This document shows, piece after piece, positions 35,744-47,796 of a stretch of DNA of 64,000 bases. The stretch's first letter is position 1. Every line of letters begins with the position of its first letter. The stretch lies in NCBI GenBank assembly GCA_021464245.1, contig JADCRB010000037.1, positions 822,056-886,055 of the forward strand. The letters are read 5' to 3'. A program made the translations under genes and the position numbers. Source of the stretch: Carallia brachiata. Lineage: Eukaryota > Streptophyta > Magnoliopsida > Malpighiales > Rhizophoraceae. Below the pieces are notes generated by a model, which saw only the letters and a program-made list of their open reading frames with translations, did no database searches and was not told the origin of the DNA.

Positions 35744-36712
35744 CTATTTCAGAAATTTACCATTGATCGGACCGATTCGGACACCTTTTTGGTCTGACAG
35801 CATGTAAGCGTTTTGAGTATAGGCCTCCTGCACTAAGTATGGCCCGTCCCATTTGGAAGTAAGCTTGTCACCAGGCCGATGTTTCATGTTGATGGGCCGT
35901 CGCACTGTAAGAACAAGGTTTCCAACTTGAAAAGATCGAGGGCGGACTCTGCGGTTGAACGTGTTGGTGAGCCGGGCTTGGTAGCACTCGAGTTGCTGTT
36001 GTGCTCCCAGCCTCCTTTCATCGAGGGCTTCTAACTCATCCAGACGTAAGCGAGCATTTTCCTCCTGTGTGAGTCCTTCCAGAACAGCCATGCGCAGAGA
36101 TGGAATCTGTGTTTCCAACTGCAGTATTGCTTCGACACCGTAGACAAGTGAGTATGGCGTCGCCTGTGTTGGAGTCCAATAAGTTGTACGATACGCCCAT
36201 AATGCCTCTGGAATTCTGTGATGCCAATCTCTTTTTGATTTAGAGACTACCTTCTGCAATAGGTTGCATAAGGTCTTGTTGAATGCTTCGGCCAAGCCGT
36301 TAGCTGGGGCATTGTACATGGATGACTTGTACTGCTTGAACTTGAATTTCTCGCAGAGCTTGTCAATCAAGCTGTTGTAGAACTGCTTGCCATTATCAGT
36401 GATAATGAATCGAGGGACTCCGTAGCGATAGATCAGCTGAGTCCGGATGAAATTGGCAACATGCTCCTTCTTTACCTCTCTAAGTGGAATAGCTTCGGCC
36501 CATTTTGAGAAGTAGTCTGTTGCTGCGAGGATGCAAAGGTGACCCAGGGATGACTTTGGTAAGGGTCTCACTAAGTTGAGACCGCAAGCTTCAAAGGGCC
36601 AGGATGAGACAGTTGGATGCAGTGGCTCTGGTGGTTGATGTATGTAATTGGCACGAAATTGACAAGCTTGACAAGTTTTCGGAAACTCAATGGAATCACG
36701 TACTATGGTTGG
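35744..36712 (-). pseudogene. Element A integrase (D,D35E core and C-terminal part)
   Basis: The open frame 35744-36571 holds the catalytic core: Asp in ATDYFSKWAE, Asp in FIITDNGKQF and Glu in NGLAEAFNK, the last two separated by 35 residues as in retroviral-type integrases. A basic C-terminal region with DGPYLVQE follows. The frame is open upstream to the stop at 36713-36715, so this was one pol polyprotein with the ORF before it. The HHCC zinc finger straddles that stop. Within the retrotransposon it would insert cDNA into host chromatin. Confidence 0.9.
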
Positions 36713-39316
36713 TCAGTAGTATCCCATTCTTCTGAGCTGAAAGTGCAACTTAGGCCCTGATTGATGTCCACCACAAACACCAGAATGTGCTTCAGCGAGA
36801 GCCTGTTTTGTCTCTTCATTGCCTAGGCAGCGAAGTAAAACTCCATCAAAAGATCTTTGATACAGAGCATCCTTGAGATATATGAAGCGGGGAGCTCGTC
36901 GTTGAATTTCTGTCTTATGACGACGATCTTCGACCAGCTTCCCGTGCTGTAGATAGTCAATGATTGGTTGGCGCCAATCCTCGTCCTCCGCGAGACGTAT
37001 AGATACAACGTTGGCTGCTGTAGTTTCTTCATCATCCTTTTGCGGCACTATCCATTTCTGGCATACGGCAACAACTGTAGCCTGGATTTTTGACTTTGCA
37101 AGTGACGTGACCAAGTTAGCCAACGCGTCTGCCTGAGTGTTTTCTCGTCGAGGCACATGCTCCAAGGTGATACTTTCAAATTCATCAATTAGCTGTCGAG
37201 CACGTTGATGGTAAGGCGCAAGGTCTTCTTTCTTTACATCATACAACCCTGTAAGTTGGTTGATGACAAGCTGGGAATCTCCATGGACTTCTATAGTTGG
37301 AATCTTCATATCGACAGCCATTTGAAGACTAATGATTAAAGCCTGATATTCAGCAACATTATTTGAACATAACTCACCGAGAATGATAGCATATGGTAGT
37401 ATTTGTCGTTGAGGAGTGACAAACACTATGCCAGCACCAGCACCATCGCGTCTTGCTGCACCATCAAAGAACATCGTCCATGGTGGCAGTTTCTCAATGT
37501 AAAAGACCTCTTCAACTGGAAGATTATCTGTGAACTCCCAATCGGACGGGACAGGGTGATTTGCTAGGAAATCTACTAGAGCTTGTCCCTTGACTGCTTT
37601 TTGAGGCACGTAGACAATGTCATAGCTCTGTAGGATTACTGCCCACTTGGCTAGTCGTTCTGACAAGATTGGTCTAGATAAAATATATTTGACAGGATCA
37701 GCTCTGGCAATGAGACGTACCGTGTGAGCTTGCATGTAGTGTCTCAGCTTATCAATGGCGAAGAACAGTGCTAGACATGTATTTTCGATGGGCGAATAGC
37801 TCAACTTTGGACCGTTTAGTGTTCTGCTCAAGTAATACAGAGCAACTTCCTTTCCCTGCTCATTTTCCTGTGCAAGCAGGGCTCCCAAAGATCTTTCCTG
37901 CGCTGCAATGTAGAGAATCAACGACTTTCCTTGAATTGGAGCACCCAGGACTGGTGGATTGGAAAGGTACTTCTTTATGCTCTCAAAGACTTTGCTGCAA
38001 GTTTCGTCCCACTCGAAGTTGACATCCTTCTTCATCAACCGATGGAAAGGTTGACATCTCCCAGCTAAATTGGAGATGAAACGGCGAATGGAGGCCAGCT
38101 TTCCTTGTAGACTTCGTAGTTTGTGCAAGTTTTTAGGTTCAGGCATCTTTTGAATTGCCTTAACCTTTGACTGATCAACTTCGATTCCACGATGTTGCAC
38201 CACAAACCCAAGAAACTTTCTTGATGTGACACCAAATGCACACTTGAGAGGGTTCATTTTAAACTGATGCCTATGAAGTCTTTCAAACACTGTCTTGAGA
38301 TCCTCGAGGTGGTCTTTGCGCTTCTTAGTCTTTACAACTAAGTCATCAACATAACATTCTACAATCTTGTGCAGCATGTCATCAAAAATTTTTTGCATAG
38401 CACGTTGATAAGTGGCGCCAACAGTTTTTAATCCAAACGGCATAACTTTGTAGCAGTATATACCTTTTGGGCTGCGGAATGCTGTCAACTCCTCGTCTTC
38501 TGGTGCCATTCTGATTTGGTTATAGCCTGAAGAACCATCCATGAAGGACAATGCTTTGTGACCCGTTGTTGCATCAACTGTGATCTCCGTTATGGGCAAG
38601 GGAAAGTCATCTTTCGGACAGCCCCTGTTAAGATCTCGAAAATCAACACATACCCTCAACTGTCCATTCTTCTTTCTTACCGGGACTACGTTGGCAATCC
38701 ATGTTGGGTAGGTGACCTCTCGGATGAAGCCAGCATTGATCAGCTTGTTAACCTCCTCCTCGATTTGTGGAATGAGTTCTGGGCGGAACCTTCGTTGTGG
38801 CTGCTCGACAGAACGAACACCTTTCTTTACTGGTAGACGATGCACCGCGATTTTTGGGTCAAGTCCAGGCATTTCTTTGTAACTCCATGCGAACACGTCC
38901 CTGTATTGACTTAATACCTGAACATATTCTTGTTCTTCTTCTGCAGTAAGTAAAACACTTACAAATGTAGGTCGAGGATCTTCCGGAGAGCCAAGATTGA
39001 CCTCCTTGAGTTCATCAACAGTTGCTTGGCCACCATCTTCAAGTTCCGGGGGAGCCTCCTTTACTTCACCGTCTGATGAGTCGGACTCAGCCTCCTCGCT
39101 AATTGTGACATGAAATGTAGAGCCTCTGACTTCACCTTCTTTGTTTGACTGGATAAGCCTGTCTTGTTTGGTGGTGGTGGTGACGGTACGTGCATCAGCT
39201 GCTCGGCTTCGGCTCTTTAGCGTGATCCGCACAGGTGACTTCTCCTGATAGCCTAAGCCAAGTCGGGACTGTGATGTTTGAGAAGTAGCGCCATGTGTGG
39301 ACGGCAGCGTACCCAT
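36713..39316 (-). pseudogene. Element A pol: reverse transcriptase, degenerate RNase H and archaeal-type RNase H
   Basis: 867 codons. RT spans about residues 170-400 with FMDGSSGYNQ and the YVDD active site (322-325). The gypsy RNase H (about 465-590) has lost its first catalytic Asp (LYIAAQ in place of a YTDAS-type motif). The second RNase H (about 612-745) retains a full set: Asp618 in FFDGAA, Glu656 in VAEYQA, Asp680 in VHGDSQ and Asp730 in TQADAL. The zinc finger of integrase begins at the end (HSGVCGGHQ). The stop at 36713-36715 reads TGA where TGG is likely, so pol is truncated before the integrase core. Makes and processes the cDNA in family members that are intact. Confidence 0.93.
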
Positions 39317-39565
39317 TGTGCTCGGGTTTCAGAAGTCATAGCCCGCCTTGGCCAAAAGCTTGTATGCATTAGGATCAAATGCTTCATGTGTTCTTCTTTC
39401 TGGAAGTGAGCCGCCTTCGACTGCCCCCGTGTGTGGTTTGACGAAGCCTTTTAATGGTTTTGAGGACAAAACCGGTTTAATCTTTGGTATCGGCAGAGTA
39501 TAAGTCCCCTTCAGGTTGTGCAGTTTTTTGCCTTTGGTTGGCTATGTCCTTGCTCCTGTTTAGGA

Positions 39566-40227
39566 TCAATACAATAAGAGAAAGGGGGTTGACCTTCTGG
39601 GCATCGTGACTTCGGCACATAACGTAGGACTTGGAGTGGAGATTGAAGATGCAACATCCTTCGAACGATGTTCAGCAAGCTGTGGCAGCTTTTCATTTGT
39701 TGGAGTCTGAGGTTGAGCATTGGCAGGTTCTTCGACAGCTTTTCCCTTTTTGTGCATGCCCCCGGTCCAAGTAACTTTTGATGGAATGATCTCCGGATTG
39801 TCTGTGTCGGTGTATAAGACTGCATCCGCCAAATGTGATTCAGCATCATCGAACAGCTTTAAGTCAGCATTGACCTTTTGAACGCCACCATTGTAGTACT
39901 TGAACACTGATGTAAACTTGAGAGTACAACTCCATTTCCATGAATCCACGGTTGGCCTAGCAACATCTTATATGTGGTACGTGCATCGATCACATGAAAT
40001 ATAGTGCTAGAAGTGAGATTACCAATAGTTAGCTCTAGGTGAATCATCCCAATTGCTTTCTGTCCTCCTTGATTAAAGCCATGGATCATCAAACGGCTGT
40101 CTGATAACTCATCAATACCGATGTCGAGCTCCTTTATGGTGGATTTTGGGATAATATTGACTGCCGAGCCATCGTCGATCAGAATACGTCGGACCTTCTG
40201 TTCTCTCACACAACCCGAAACATACAA
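39566..40227 (-). pseudogene. Element A protease region, frameshifted
   Basis: The frame 39859-40227 contains ILIDDGSAVNII, the retropepsin-type active-site loop (D-[TS]-G equivalent in Tat elements), and MLLGQPWIH, the typical C-terminal motif. The sequence continues in another frame from about 39949 downward, so at least one indel disrupts it. Confidence 0.8.
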
Positions 40228-40512
40228 CGGCCGATTGTGGGGTTTGGACCCAACAGGAGATCCTTATCTGAAAATGAGATAGAGGAGTAACATCCGACGT
40301 GATTTTGGGCCGCCTGATGCTCCGTCGAGTTGGAATTACTTGATGGTAGAGATCCAGCTGAGGTATGGAGAGTATTGCTGACTTGATTTTGCCACACTTC
40401 TGTTGTTTGCAAAGGTGTAAACAGCTGAGGGTTAGCGAGAAGGGTTTGGAGAGCTTTATATACCTTCTTCGTTGTTGACTTGTTGTTGTCGAGCGGCTCC
40501 TCCTTACATGTG

Positions 40513-41878
40513 TCACCTCTTTTGATGGTTTTGAAGTGATGGTGGTCTAGTTGCAGAGATGATGCCTTCCTGGTCCAGAATGATTTTATTCTGGCTTTTG
40601 AGCTTCATGATTAGCTCCTTCAGGACGAAAGACTTCTCGGTTGGATGACTTACTATGGTGATATTTGCAGAATCTTGGATCGTTGACTCGATCCTTTTCA
40701 TTCGGCCGCTTGTACTCTGGGAGTTCGATCAGTTTCGCCTCCAAGAGTTGTTCAAGAATGTCGGGAACGTCTGAGTCGGGGAATGGATATGTTGCTTCTG
40801 CTCCAACTCTCACAATGTCGCCTTCCGTCTTTCCTGTTGTTTTAGCTGAGTTATTTGAGTCGGAGGATTTACCTTAGCTTTAGCTCCCACTTTTACTGGT
40901 GCGGCTTCAACATTCATCACTTATTTTCCTTTTCCGGAACTGTTGGGTTTCTTAATCTCCCTTCTGCCCCCTTGCTGGTCCGACTGGATGGGAACCGTAC
41001 CCCCAAAAATCTGGATGCTTATCTCCATATCATGTGCGCGGGTCGCCAGTTCTTCGAAAGTTCAGGGTTTGATACCCTGCAGGATGTATAACAGCTCCCA
41101 ATGCATTCCCTAGATGCACATCTCCACGGCAGAAGTCTCCGTTAGACGATCTTTGCAGTCCAAGCTGAGGGCACGCCATCTGTTGATGTATTCGACAACG
41201 GCCTCTCCTTTCCTTTGTTTGGTGCTGGTAAGCTCCATCATACTTACCATCCTTCGAGTGCTGAAAAATCTGTTGAGGAACTCTCGTTGTAGCTGTTCCC
41301 AACTGTCGATCGATTCTGGTTCAAGATTTATGAACCAGGTGAAAGCGGTCTCCCTGAGTGAACGAACAAACTGCTTCACCAAGAGATCTCGGTAAGTCCC
41401 TGCGTTGTTGCAGGTTTCAACGAAGTGGGCGATGTGCTGTTTGGGATCGCCTCGTCCGTCGAATTGTTGAAATTTGGGTGGCTGGTAGCCTAAGGCATGT
41501 TGAGACTTTCGATCTGTCTGGTGTACGGTTTAACGTACATCTGTGATCCTTGGAAGGATGCAGCTTGTTGCAGCGGATCATATTAGCTATCATTTCCTGC
41601 AATTGTTGAACAGATAGCGAAGCTACAGAATTTGAGGGTGGCAGCTGTGTAGAACTACCTGGTCGCTTTTCTGCAATGAAGACGTCGGCTGGTGTGGCTT
41701 CTGGAGTGAAACCGGGTGGATATGGTTGCCCCTCGCGGATCTCGGGATCAATTTGGATCGGGGCTTTTTCTTTGAGAGCGGCGATCTGTTGATTTTTTTC
41801 CTCCATGACTATGATTAACTGCAAAATCTTGTTCTCCAATTCTAAAATTCTTTCTTCTGTACTGGTTGTGTTGGTCAT
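40513..41878 (-). pseudogene. Element A gag, frameshifted
   Basis: The start at 41878 gives a coiled-coil-like N-terminus (ERILELENKILQL). The capsid-type Retrotrans_gag core, with LVKQFVRSLRETAFTWFINL and LNRFFSTRRM, lies in a different frame at 41110-41382. The C-terminal part with NDPRFCKYHH (about 40650-40813) is broken again before the expected HPTEK block, which is in the overlapping frame 40513-40701. At least three frame changes exist. Confidence 0.8.
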
Positions 41879-42461
41879 CGTGACGGCAACAAACGAGGCT
41901 CCGAAAGACTGGGGGAGAAAGCTCTTCTGATTCCTTTGTGTGGATCTCTACAGAATGAGTTGGATTCTGCTGAGCGAGCTTCGTCGTGTTGCCCCCGACT
42001 TCGATTGGGGTGGGTGATCGACTCCTCCATGCAACAAGAGAGTCAGGGGAGAGATCCTATTTGTGCAAGCTGTGGACTCTCCGTTTCGATATTTTGTCGG
42101 GTTTAGACGGCAAAAAATTGTGTCCGTCCGTGGGTTTCTTGACTTGCGTACCTAGGTAGGGTAATTGATGCAGGTAATGGAGCCGTTGCCTTCTTATTGG
42201 TACCGTCGGCTGTACTTCTCTTTGGTACCATTTAATGTGCTGAACATCTGTAATTTTTTTTTACTTTTTTTTAAACTTTTTTTTACTTTTTTACCTTTTT
42301 TGTCTTTTTCTCTATTTTGTCTTTTTCTTTTTTCTTTTTTTTTCGCGGTTCCTCTTTTTTTTTTTTTTTTTTCCTTTTTTTTTTCTTTTTTTTTTTTTTT
42401 CTTTTCTCCGTTGCTTCTTTTTTTTTTTTTTTTTAAGGAACAAGAGATGAGAGGTGAAGAT

Positions 42462-42479
42462 GTCCCACCGAGCGTGCCA
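42462..42479 (-). promoter_or_regulatory. Element A primer-binding site, tRNA-Arg-like
   Basis: The minus-strand sequence after the 5' LTR is TGGCACGCTCGGTGGGAC. Its complement resembles the 3' end of a plant tRNA-Arg (CCCACCGAGCGTG plus CCA). tRNA identity is from memory; element C carries a mutated version. Confidence 0.65.
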
Positions 42480-42485
42480 AAAATT

Positions 42486-43305
42486 TGTAACGGGTAAATT
42501 TTGAGCCTATAACAGTTAGACTCAAAAATACAAAAATAAATTATAAATAAAAATTTAAAATAAAGGAAAATTTACGTGGGGTCGATATCCGTAGATCTTC
42601 AGATTAATGTTCCTTTTTCTTTTTTTATTTCGTCAAGGGCTGCACGAGTTTGATCTTGACAGAAATAATTTCGACAGCTTTATCTTGAATTGGGTAGACT
42701 AAAACTGGATCTGAGGTAGACGTCTGAGTTACGTTTAAGAGCCGCAGAGACCTGATCTGAGCCGATCTGCCTTAATTTCACCGAGAGTCGAAGGGACTTG
42801 TTCTGCGAAGAGCTGCCTGGACTTTACTGAGGGCCGTATGAGACTTGATCCCAGCCGGATTTGTAGTAATTTGATATTTTTAGATCTATATTCTCATAAA
42901 TTCAAATCTAGAGCGATCCGAGAATATAAACCTAAAAATAACTTTAGAAATGAAAACAACAAATTTTTTGGGTTTACCCTTGAAATATCTCTCAAAAAGG
43001 AGTTAAGAGAGTATACTGCAGAGTAAAATACGTAAGAAAAGGATAAATTTTCTTGAGAGATTTTCAAAATTTTCTTTTTCTCTCAAAATTTCTATATTTT
43101 TCTGTTTACAGATTTGCTGAATATGTTTTGAATTGAGAAGTAAGGACCTATTTATAAGCTCCTTTCCCGTGTGAAAACATCATGGAAAAGGAATATTTTT
43201 TTTTGAAATCTTTCCCTGTGTGAAAATATCAAGGGCCAATTTCAAAATTGACAACGCCGATAAAAGAATTGACTTTTTTTTTTTTTTTTTTTAAATTCGT
43301 TTGCA
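42486..43305 (-). repeat. Element A 5' LTR (right copy)
   Basis: Starts TGTAACGGG and ends TTTGCA on the plus strand; collinear with 32872-33680. Contains the same TTTACGTGGGGTCGAT block found in elements C and D. The poly-T expansion near 43274-43292 makes it slightly longer than its partner. Confidence 0.9.
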
Positions 43306-43310
43306 CTTTT

Positions 43311-44049
43311 TTCCTTTACTTTGTTTGCCTTTTGTTTTCTCTTCTCTTTTTAATCCATTCAAGAGACCGTATTTTCTCTAAGTCAGTGTAAATATCTCCC
43401 AAACGGATAGCCATTATTAAATGATTTATAACCCACGAAAATCATAACGAATTTATGACCCACCCTTGGTTTTGAGAAAGATAATTACTGTTTCACTAAT
43501 AATTAACATGGGATATTATTCTCCTTTTTTGTGAAATGGCTCCACCACACCGAGTAATCTTAGATAATATTATTATATAGTTAATTTAATGATATTTAAT
43601 AATTTATTTATTTTTTTAATTTATAAATCTTATTTTAATCTTATTTAAATAATTCCATTAAATATTTCTCTACGTGAAATTTTGATCTAATCATGCTGAC
43701 ACACAAACACCGTTACAGTTATCTTGTCAATATTATATGATTGTGATGGCAGAGTCTCCATTGGCATTGATCCTATGAGTATTTATTTTACGACCGCATA
43801 TTAATTACTCAAAGGGTAAGAAAACACACAGGTTGCAATCTGATAAGCCGGCACACCTTGCTGAAACACCCTACTTTTGAGCACCATTATTATTTTTAGC
43901 ATAAGTTGGAAGAAATAGATAGGCACGTAGTCCAAATAATTAACAATTTATTTATTTATTTATTTATAAATCCAACTATTAGATAATTTATCTCACTTAA
44001 CCTATATTTACAAAGTATTTCACTTTTGATAATGACTAACCTACAATGT
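43311..44049. other. AT-rich intergenic DNA, no gene seen
   Basis: Includes a (TTTA)n stretch near 43949-43970. No supported gene. Confidence 0.5.
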
Positions 44050-44730
44050 AGAAACAAAAATACAAATGGGGATGCTCGGTTCCACGCGAAAAAAGCATTT
44101 TTTTTCTTCCGCGGACGGATATATACTCTCCAATAAAATAAAGAACTGAAAATCTGCAAAAATTTTATATAAATTGCAAAAAAAAAGTAGGTTTATATAA
44201 TTTGCATTTATATAATTTTTTTTGATCGTGTTGCATTTATACGATAATTATTTCATATTTACAATTTGTTATTGAAAATTTTACAAAACTCATTACAAAT
44301 TGTAGATTTGAAAAAAAAAAAAAAAAGAACGAAAAATGTTAGGGCTTACCACTAATCAGTCCCTTCAGTCCGTACATGTACTATTTTTAAATACGAAAAA
44401 TGTTGATAGATATATTGTACTGCCATACGTTTCGGTTATATGCAACAATGTTTATAATTTTTTCAATAATAATTATATTTTTTAGAACAAAAATTTATAA
44501 TTTATTTTTTGGTTGTAAAAAGTATGTATATGATTGTAAAAAAATTATATATTATTATTAAATAACTAAAACATATAATTAAAATATATGACAATACAAT
44601 ATACCTACCCAATGAAACTCTCTTAAATATTATCTCCGCACATGCCCTGTGCGTTTCTTTATAATATCATCCGCCCCACTCGCTCATTATTTTTTTTGGT
44701 TGGGATTAGCTGTCTAAGGTCCCACATGCT

Positions 44731-45337
44731 TATAGGTGCCAAAACGGGTCATCGGGTTGGGTCACTTCGGGTTCAGGTCACTTCGGGTCGGGTTACTTAC
44801 GAGTCAAGTTATCTTCAAGTCATTTTAGTTTGGGTCACTTCGGGTTCGGGTCCCACGGGTTGGCCACGTCATCAAAAATGATGACGTGACATTTTTTATT
44901 AAAAATTTTAAAAATTTCAAAAATTTTACTAAAAATTCTTAAAAATCAAAGAAAATCATATGATTGAAAAATAATTGAAAATTTTTCTTTTAAAATATTT
45001 TAAAAAATTAAAATAAAATTTAAAACTGTATAAAAAATCTCAAAATATTCTAAAAAAATTTATAATTAAGATTTATATTGAAAATAGTATAATCTATACT
45101 TTTTATAATATAAAATATGCTAAATTTTTTCATTTTATTTTTTTTTCCCTTAAGAAAAAAAAAATTCGGGTCAAACGGGTTGGGTTAGGGTTGGGTCGGG
45201 TTTGACCCAAAGATTTTCGGGTCATTCGGGTTCGGGTCATTTCGGGTTAGGCCATCCTTCGGGTCGGGTTCGGGTCGTATTTTTTCGGGCGGGTTCGGGT
45301 CAACCCCATCGAGTCGGGTCAGATTTTGACACCTCTA
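44731..45337. mobile_element. 607-bp hAT-like MITE with GGGTC-rich ends
   Basis: Ends are TATAGGTGCCAAAA and, reverse complemented, TAGAGGTGTCAAAA. Flanks CACATGCT and CACATGCC form an 8-bp target duplication with one mismatch. Subterminal GGGTCGGGTT / GGTCACTTCGGGT repeats surround an AT-rich core. The opposite arm (about 51580-51605) reads through without the insert. Confidence 0.82.
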
Positions 45338-45391
45338 CACATGCCCCAAAAGTATTTTGATGAGGGTGCGGTTGCATCTGGAAGTAGTATC

Positions 45392-46370
45392 TGGACAACC
45401 AATTGCAGAAAAAAAAACAATTATCGACTTTTTAAAAATTTTATTATAAAGAAATTATAAAATTAAAATTTAAAATTAAATGATATTACCTTAAATTTTA
45501 AAGAATAGATCCCACATAATATTTATTAAAGTAAAAAATTTGTTTTTTTCAAAACAAGGTTTTTTTAAAAAAAAAACAAAACGGTTGCATTTAACATATA
45601 ATTGATTGCATTTTATCCCCTCACATCCGGACTTTGTTCGGATGCTGGGTCGGACTATCAGTTCTTACTCTTTGATGAGAAGGAAAATAATTACGTAGCA
45701 CCAAGGCCAGTGTTGTTTCTGCTTTTAGCGTCAAGAGTCTGGCCTCATTTGTTTATTCAATGTCCCTTCACGTGAAAGTTGTAGAAAGTGATGGTAAAAT
45801 GGGGGCTTTTCATGGTGCATTCGAAGCAATGTTCAAGATTTATTCACCCAAGGGACAAGTTTAGCCTTTGGAAAGATCAAAAAAAAAAAAAAAAGGTATG
45901 AATTACTATTTTTCATGCTGTTATGTGGAAAATTTGGCTCGAAAGGAAAAAAAATATTTTTAAGGTTGCTGAGGTCAATTGGGGTGCTCAAAGATGTGAT
46001 TTTTGGAACCCTTGGCTTAAAGCAGTAAATGACAATCTTTATCTTCTGGCTCAACAAGTTTTACTCTTGACAGGTGCTGTTCAAATCAGATAAACAACTT
46101 ATCAATTATATCTTGGACTATACAGTTTTTTCTTATTTGTCTTTTTTAATCTGGTACATTAGATTATAACACTCTAGTGTCTCATTTCGGACTCAATTTT
46201 TTTGTACATGAAATTTTGATAAAAATAATATGCAAAGGCATATGATTTATCAAATAAAAAAAAACAAAAACAAAAAACTGTAAACTAGACACTGTACTTC
46301 TAGTCAATTATAAGATCTTGTACTTTGCAAATGTCTTAATCGTTATAAATGAATGATGATATATCTGCCG
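45392..46370 (+). mobile_element. LINE-derived insertion in the left arm (approximate ends)
   Basis: The segment is absent from the right arm, where GTATCTGGAGG-type sequence runs straight into ACAGCCCCGTCG. It contains a LINE ORF2 tail (45911-46093) followed by an A-rich stretch near 46257-46278. Ends are inferred from the arm comparison; no target duplication was resolved. Confidence 0.6.
45911..46093 (+). pseudogene. LINE ORF2 C-terminal tail (zf-RVT type)
   Basis: An open frame without its own ATG reads FHAVMWKIWLERKKNIFK then WGAQRCDFWNPWLKA, and stops at TAA 46091-46093. The W-x-x-W-x-E-R-N-R-x-I-F pattern is characteristic of the last conserved block of plant LINE reverse transcriptase ORFs. 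A poly-A run at 45879-45894 and a frameshift interrupt it upstream. Confidence 0.75.
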
Positions 46371-46509
46371 GCACCGGTATCGAAAAACAGCCCTGTCGTG
46401 ACTAGTAGATAAATCATCAATTGCAACCAACCGTTCCACAAATCTAGTCTTCCCAGTACGCAAAAAGCTCGAGTACTCCGAGTTGCTGCCCACCCTTCTA
46501 CATGCAATT

Positions 46510-47423
46510 TAGAGCTGTTCAAAAATCATTTAACCTACACCAAACTTATTTATATCCGTAAAAATTATGAAGGAAAAAATTAATGATAGTTTCATAATTT
46601 TAAAAACCATAGACAACCGACCCAATTTGCTGTATATATATATATATATTGGCTTCGTTCTCAACAAAAAAATAACCTTGACATTGAACCAGTGGTCCTA
46701 GAGCTAGAAAACTACAAGTTGATTTGTAGCATCTATTACAAACCACTTTTACGTTATAGCAACTTCTTATTTCCTTGAGGTTGAGCATTTGCTCAACTGG
46801 TTGAGGGTGTTGTCTATCAATCAGTAGATGGGGGTTCAAATCCTACCAAACATCACTTCCCCTCCTCAAATGCCCAATAGGGTTTCTTATAGACAAAAAA
46901 AAAAACTTCTTATTTCCTTACTTCTGTTTCACTCCCAGCTTTTGAGTTTTCTTCGGGATCGTTTTATGTGATGCCCACTCACTACTTGATTAAATGCCTC
47001 CCGATTGGAAGAATACAAGTAGTGGTAACATGGGAGTCATTATCCTTGTAGAAATTATCAAAGATGTCTAACCGAGCTTGGTGTCATAGCAGCGTACGTT
47101 TTCTTAGTCGGGGTTCATCAAGACACGGGCCCTCTGACTCTCAGTAAAAAATGCACATATAGTTGGAAAATGTTGGTGATAATTTGAGTCTCCTTTCATT
47201 TATCTTACAAACAGGTGAAAAAATTGATGGCAACTTGATATTTAAAGAACTTAGATAAAAACCGTCTAAATTGTCCAAACTAATCCGCAAAATGGTTGAT
47301 TAGTTTGAATGATTTGGACGATCGGCAGGTTAATCGTGGTTTAAAATTTCTAAATCGTCACTATAATGGTTTGTATGTAAATTTTCTCTTTAAACTGCTC
47401 ATTTCGACCTGTAACTGCCCCTA
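46510..47423. mobile_element. 914-bp hAT-like element with decayed TSD
   Basis: Ends TAGAGCTGTTC and (reverse complemented) TAGGGGCAGTT. The right arm has the uninterrupted site ATGCGATC; here the left flank is ATGCAATT and the right flank GTGTGATC, each two changes from it, as expected for an old 8-bp duplication. Carries a nested SINE. No coding seen. Confidence 0.65.
46777..46903 (+). mobile_element. tRNA-derived SINE, 127 bp
   Basis: A perfect 16-bp target duplication AACTTCTTATTTCCTT lies at 46761-46776 and 46904-46919. The body has an A-box-like GCTCAACTGGTTGAG and a B box GGTTCAAATCC, as in tRNA-derived SINEs, and ends ATAGAC plus poly-A. Nested inside the hAT-like element at 46510-47423. 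Confidence 0.9.
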
Positions 47424-47633
47424 GTGTGATCTAAAAGTCAAATGGGCCATGTTTTTATCGTCATGGAGAATTTTCTTAAAGTGTTGGGCAACTTAGCTTC
47501 CTTGACATTCAGCGCCGATTGCAAATAAAGAACAAGTTTACACCATAAGACTTGTCTAAAGACCAAGCGTGTAGACTTTCAACAAGTTTACTTTGATACT
47601 GGTTGTACTACCCTGTAAGGGACCTTTGGGATT

Positions 47634-47796
47634 CTTCCTTTTTTTTTTTTTTGATTATTAGAAGATTTAAATTGTAAGTTATATAATGAGATAATTCTTC
47701 ATATTTTTATAGACCCCACATCCCTTGAGAAGGGTTAAAACTCAAAACTCTGACATAAAAGTTTTAAATCTTAACTACTAAAATCTTTTAAGGACA
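47634..47796 (-). mobile_element. SINE, minus strand, shared by both arms
   Basis: A 13-bp target duplication GACCTTTGGGATT lies at 47621-47633 and 47797-47809. The poly-T run near 47638-47652 marks the 3' end of a minus-strand SINE. A homologous copy sits at the matching place in the right arm (about 51052-51206). Confidence 0.8.

Larger units (their letters stand above)
32872..43305 (-). mobile_element. Element A: full-length Tat-lineage Ty3/gypsy retrotransposon
   Basis: LTRs 32872-33680 and 42486-43305 enclose, in minus-strand order, a primer-binding site, gag, protease, RT, RNase H, a second RNase H, integrase, a repeat-containing 3' UTR and a polypurine tract. A 5-bp target duplication CTTTT lies at 32867-32871 and 43306-43310. 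The second, archaeal-type RNase H and the tRNA-Arg-like primer site are hallmarks of the Tat/Ogre group. No extra ORF upstream of gag is seen, unlike Ogre. Gag is frameshifted and pol has an in-frame stop, so the copy is inactive. The LTRs differ by scattered substitutions and small indels, so it is not recent. Confidence 0.92.

Noticed and set aside
42165..42497. 110-codon frame rich in Phe and Leu
   Set aside because: It runs through poly-T and CTTT tracts in the element A leader; low-complexity translation, not a membrane protein.
45169..45320. Telomere-like GGGTTAGGGTTGGG sequence
   Set aside because: It belongs to the GGGTC/GGGTT subterminal repeats of the hAT-like MITE and does not form a telomeric array.
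46770..46860. tRNA gene suggested by A- and B-box-like motifs
   Set aside because: Flanked by a 16-bp target duplication and poly-A, with no cloverleaf; it is a tRNA-derived SINE.
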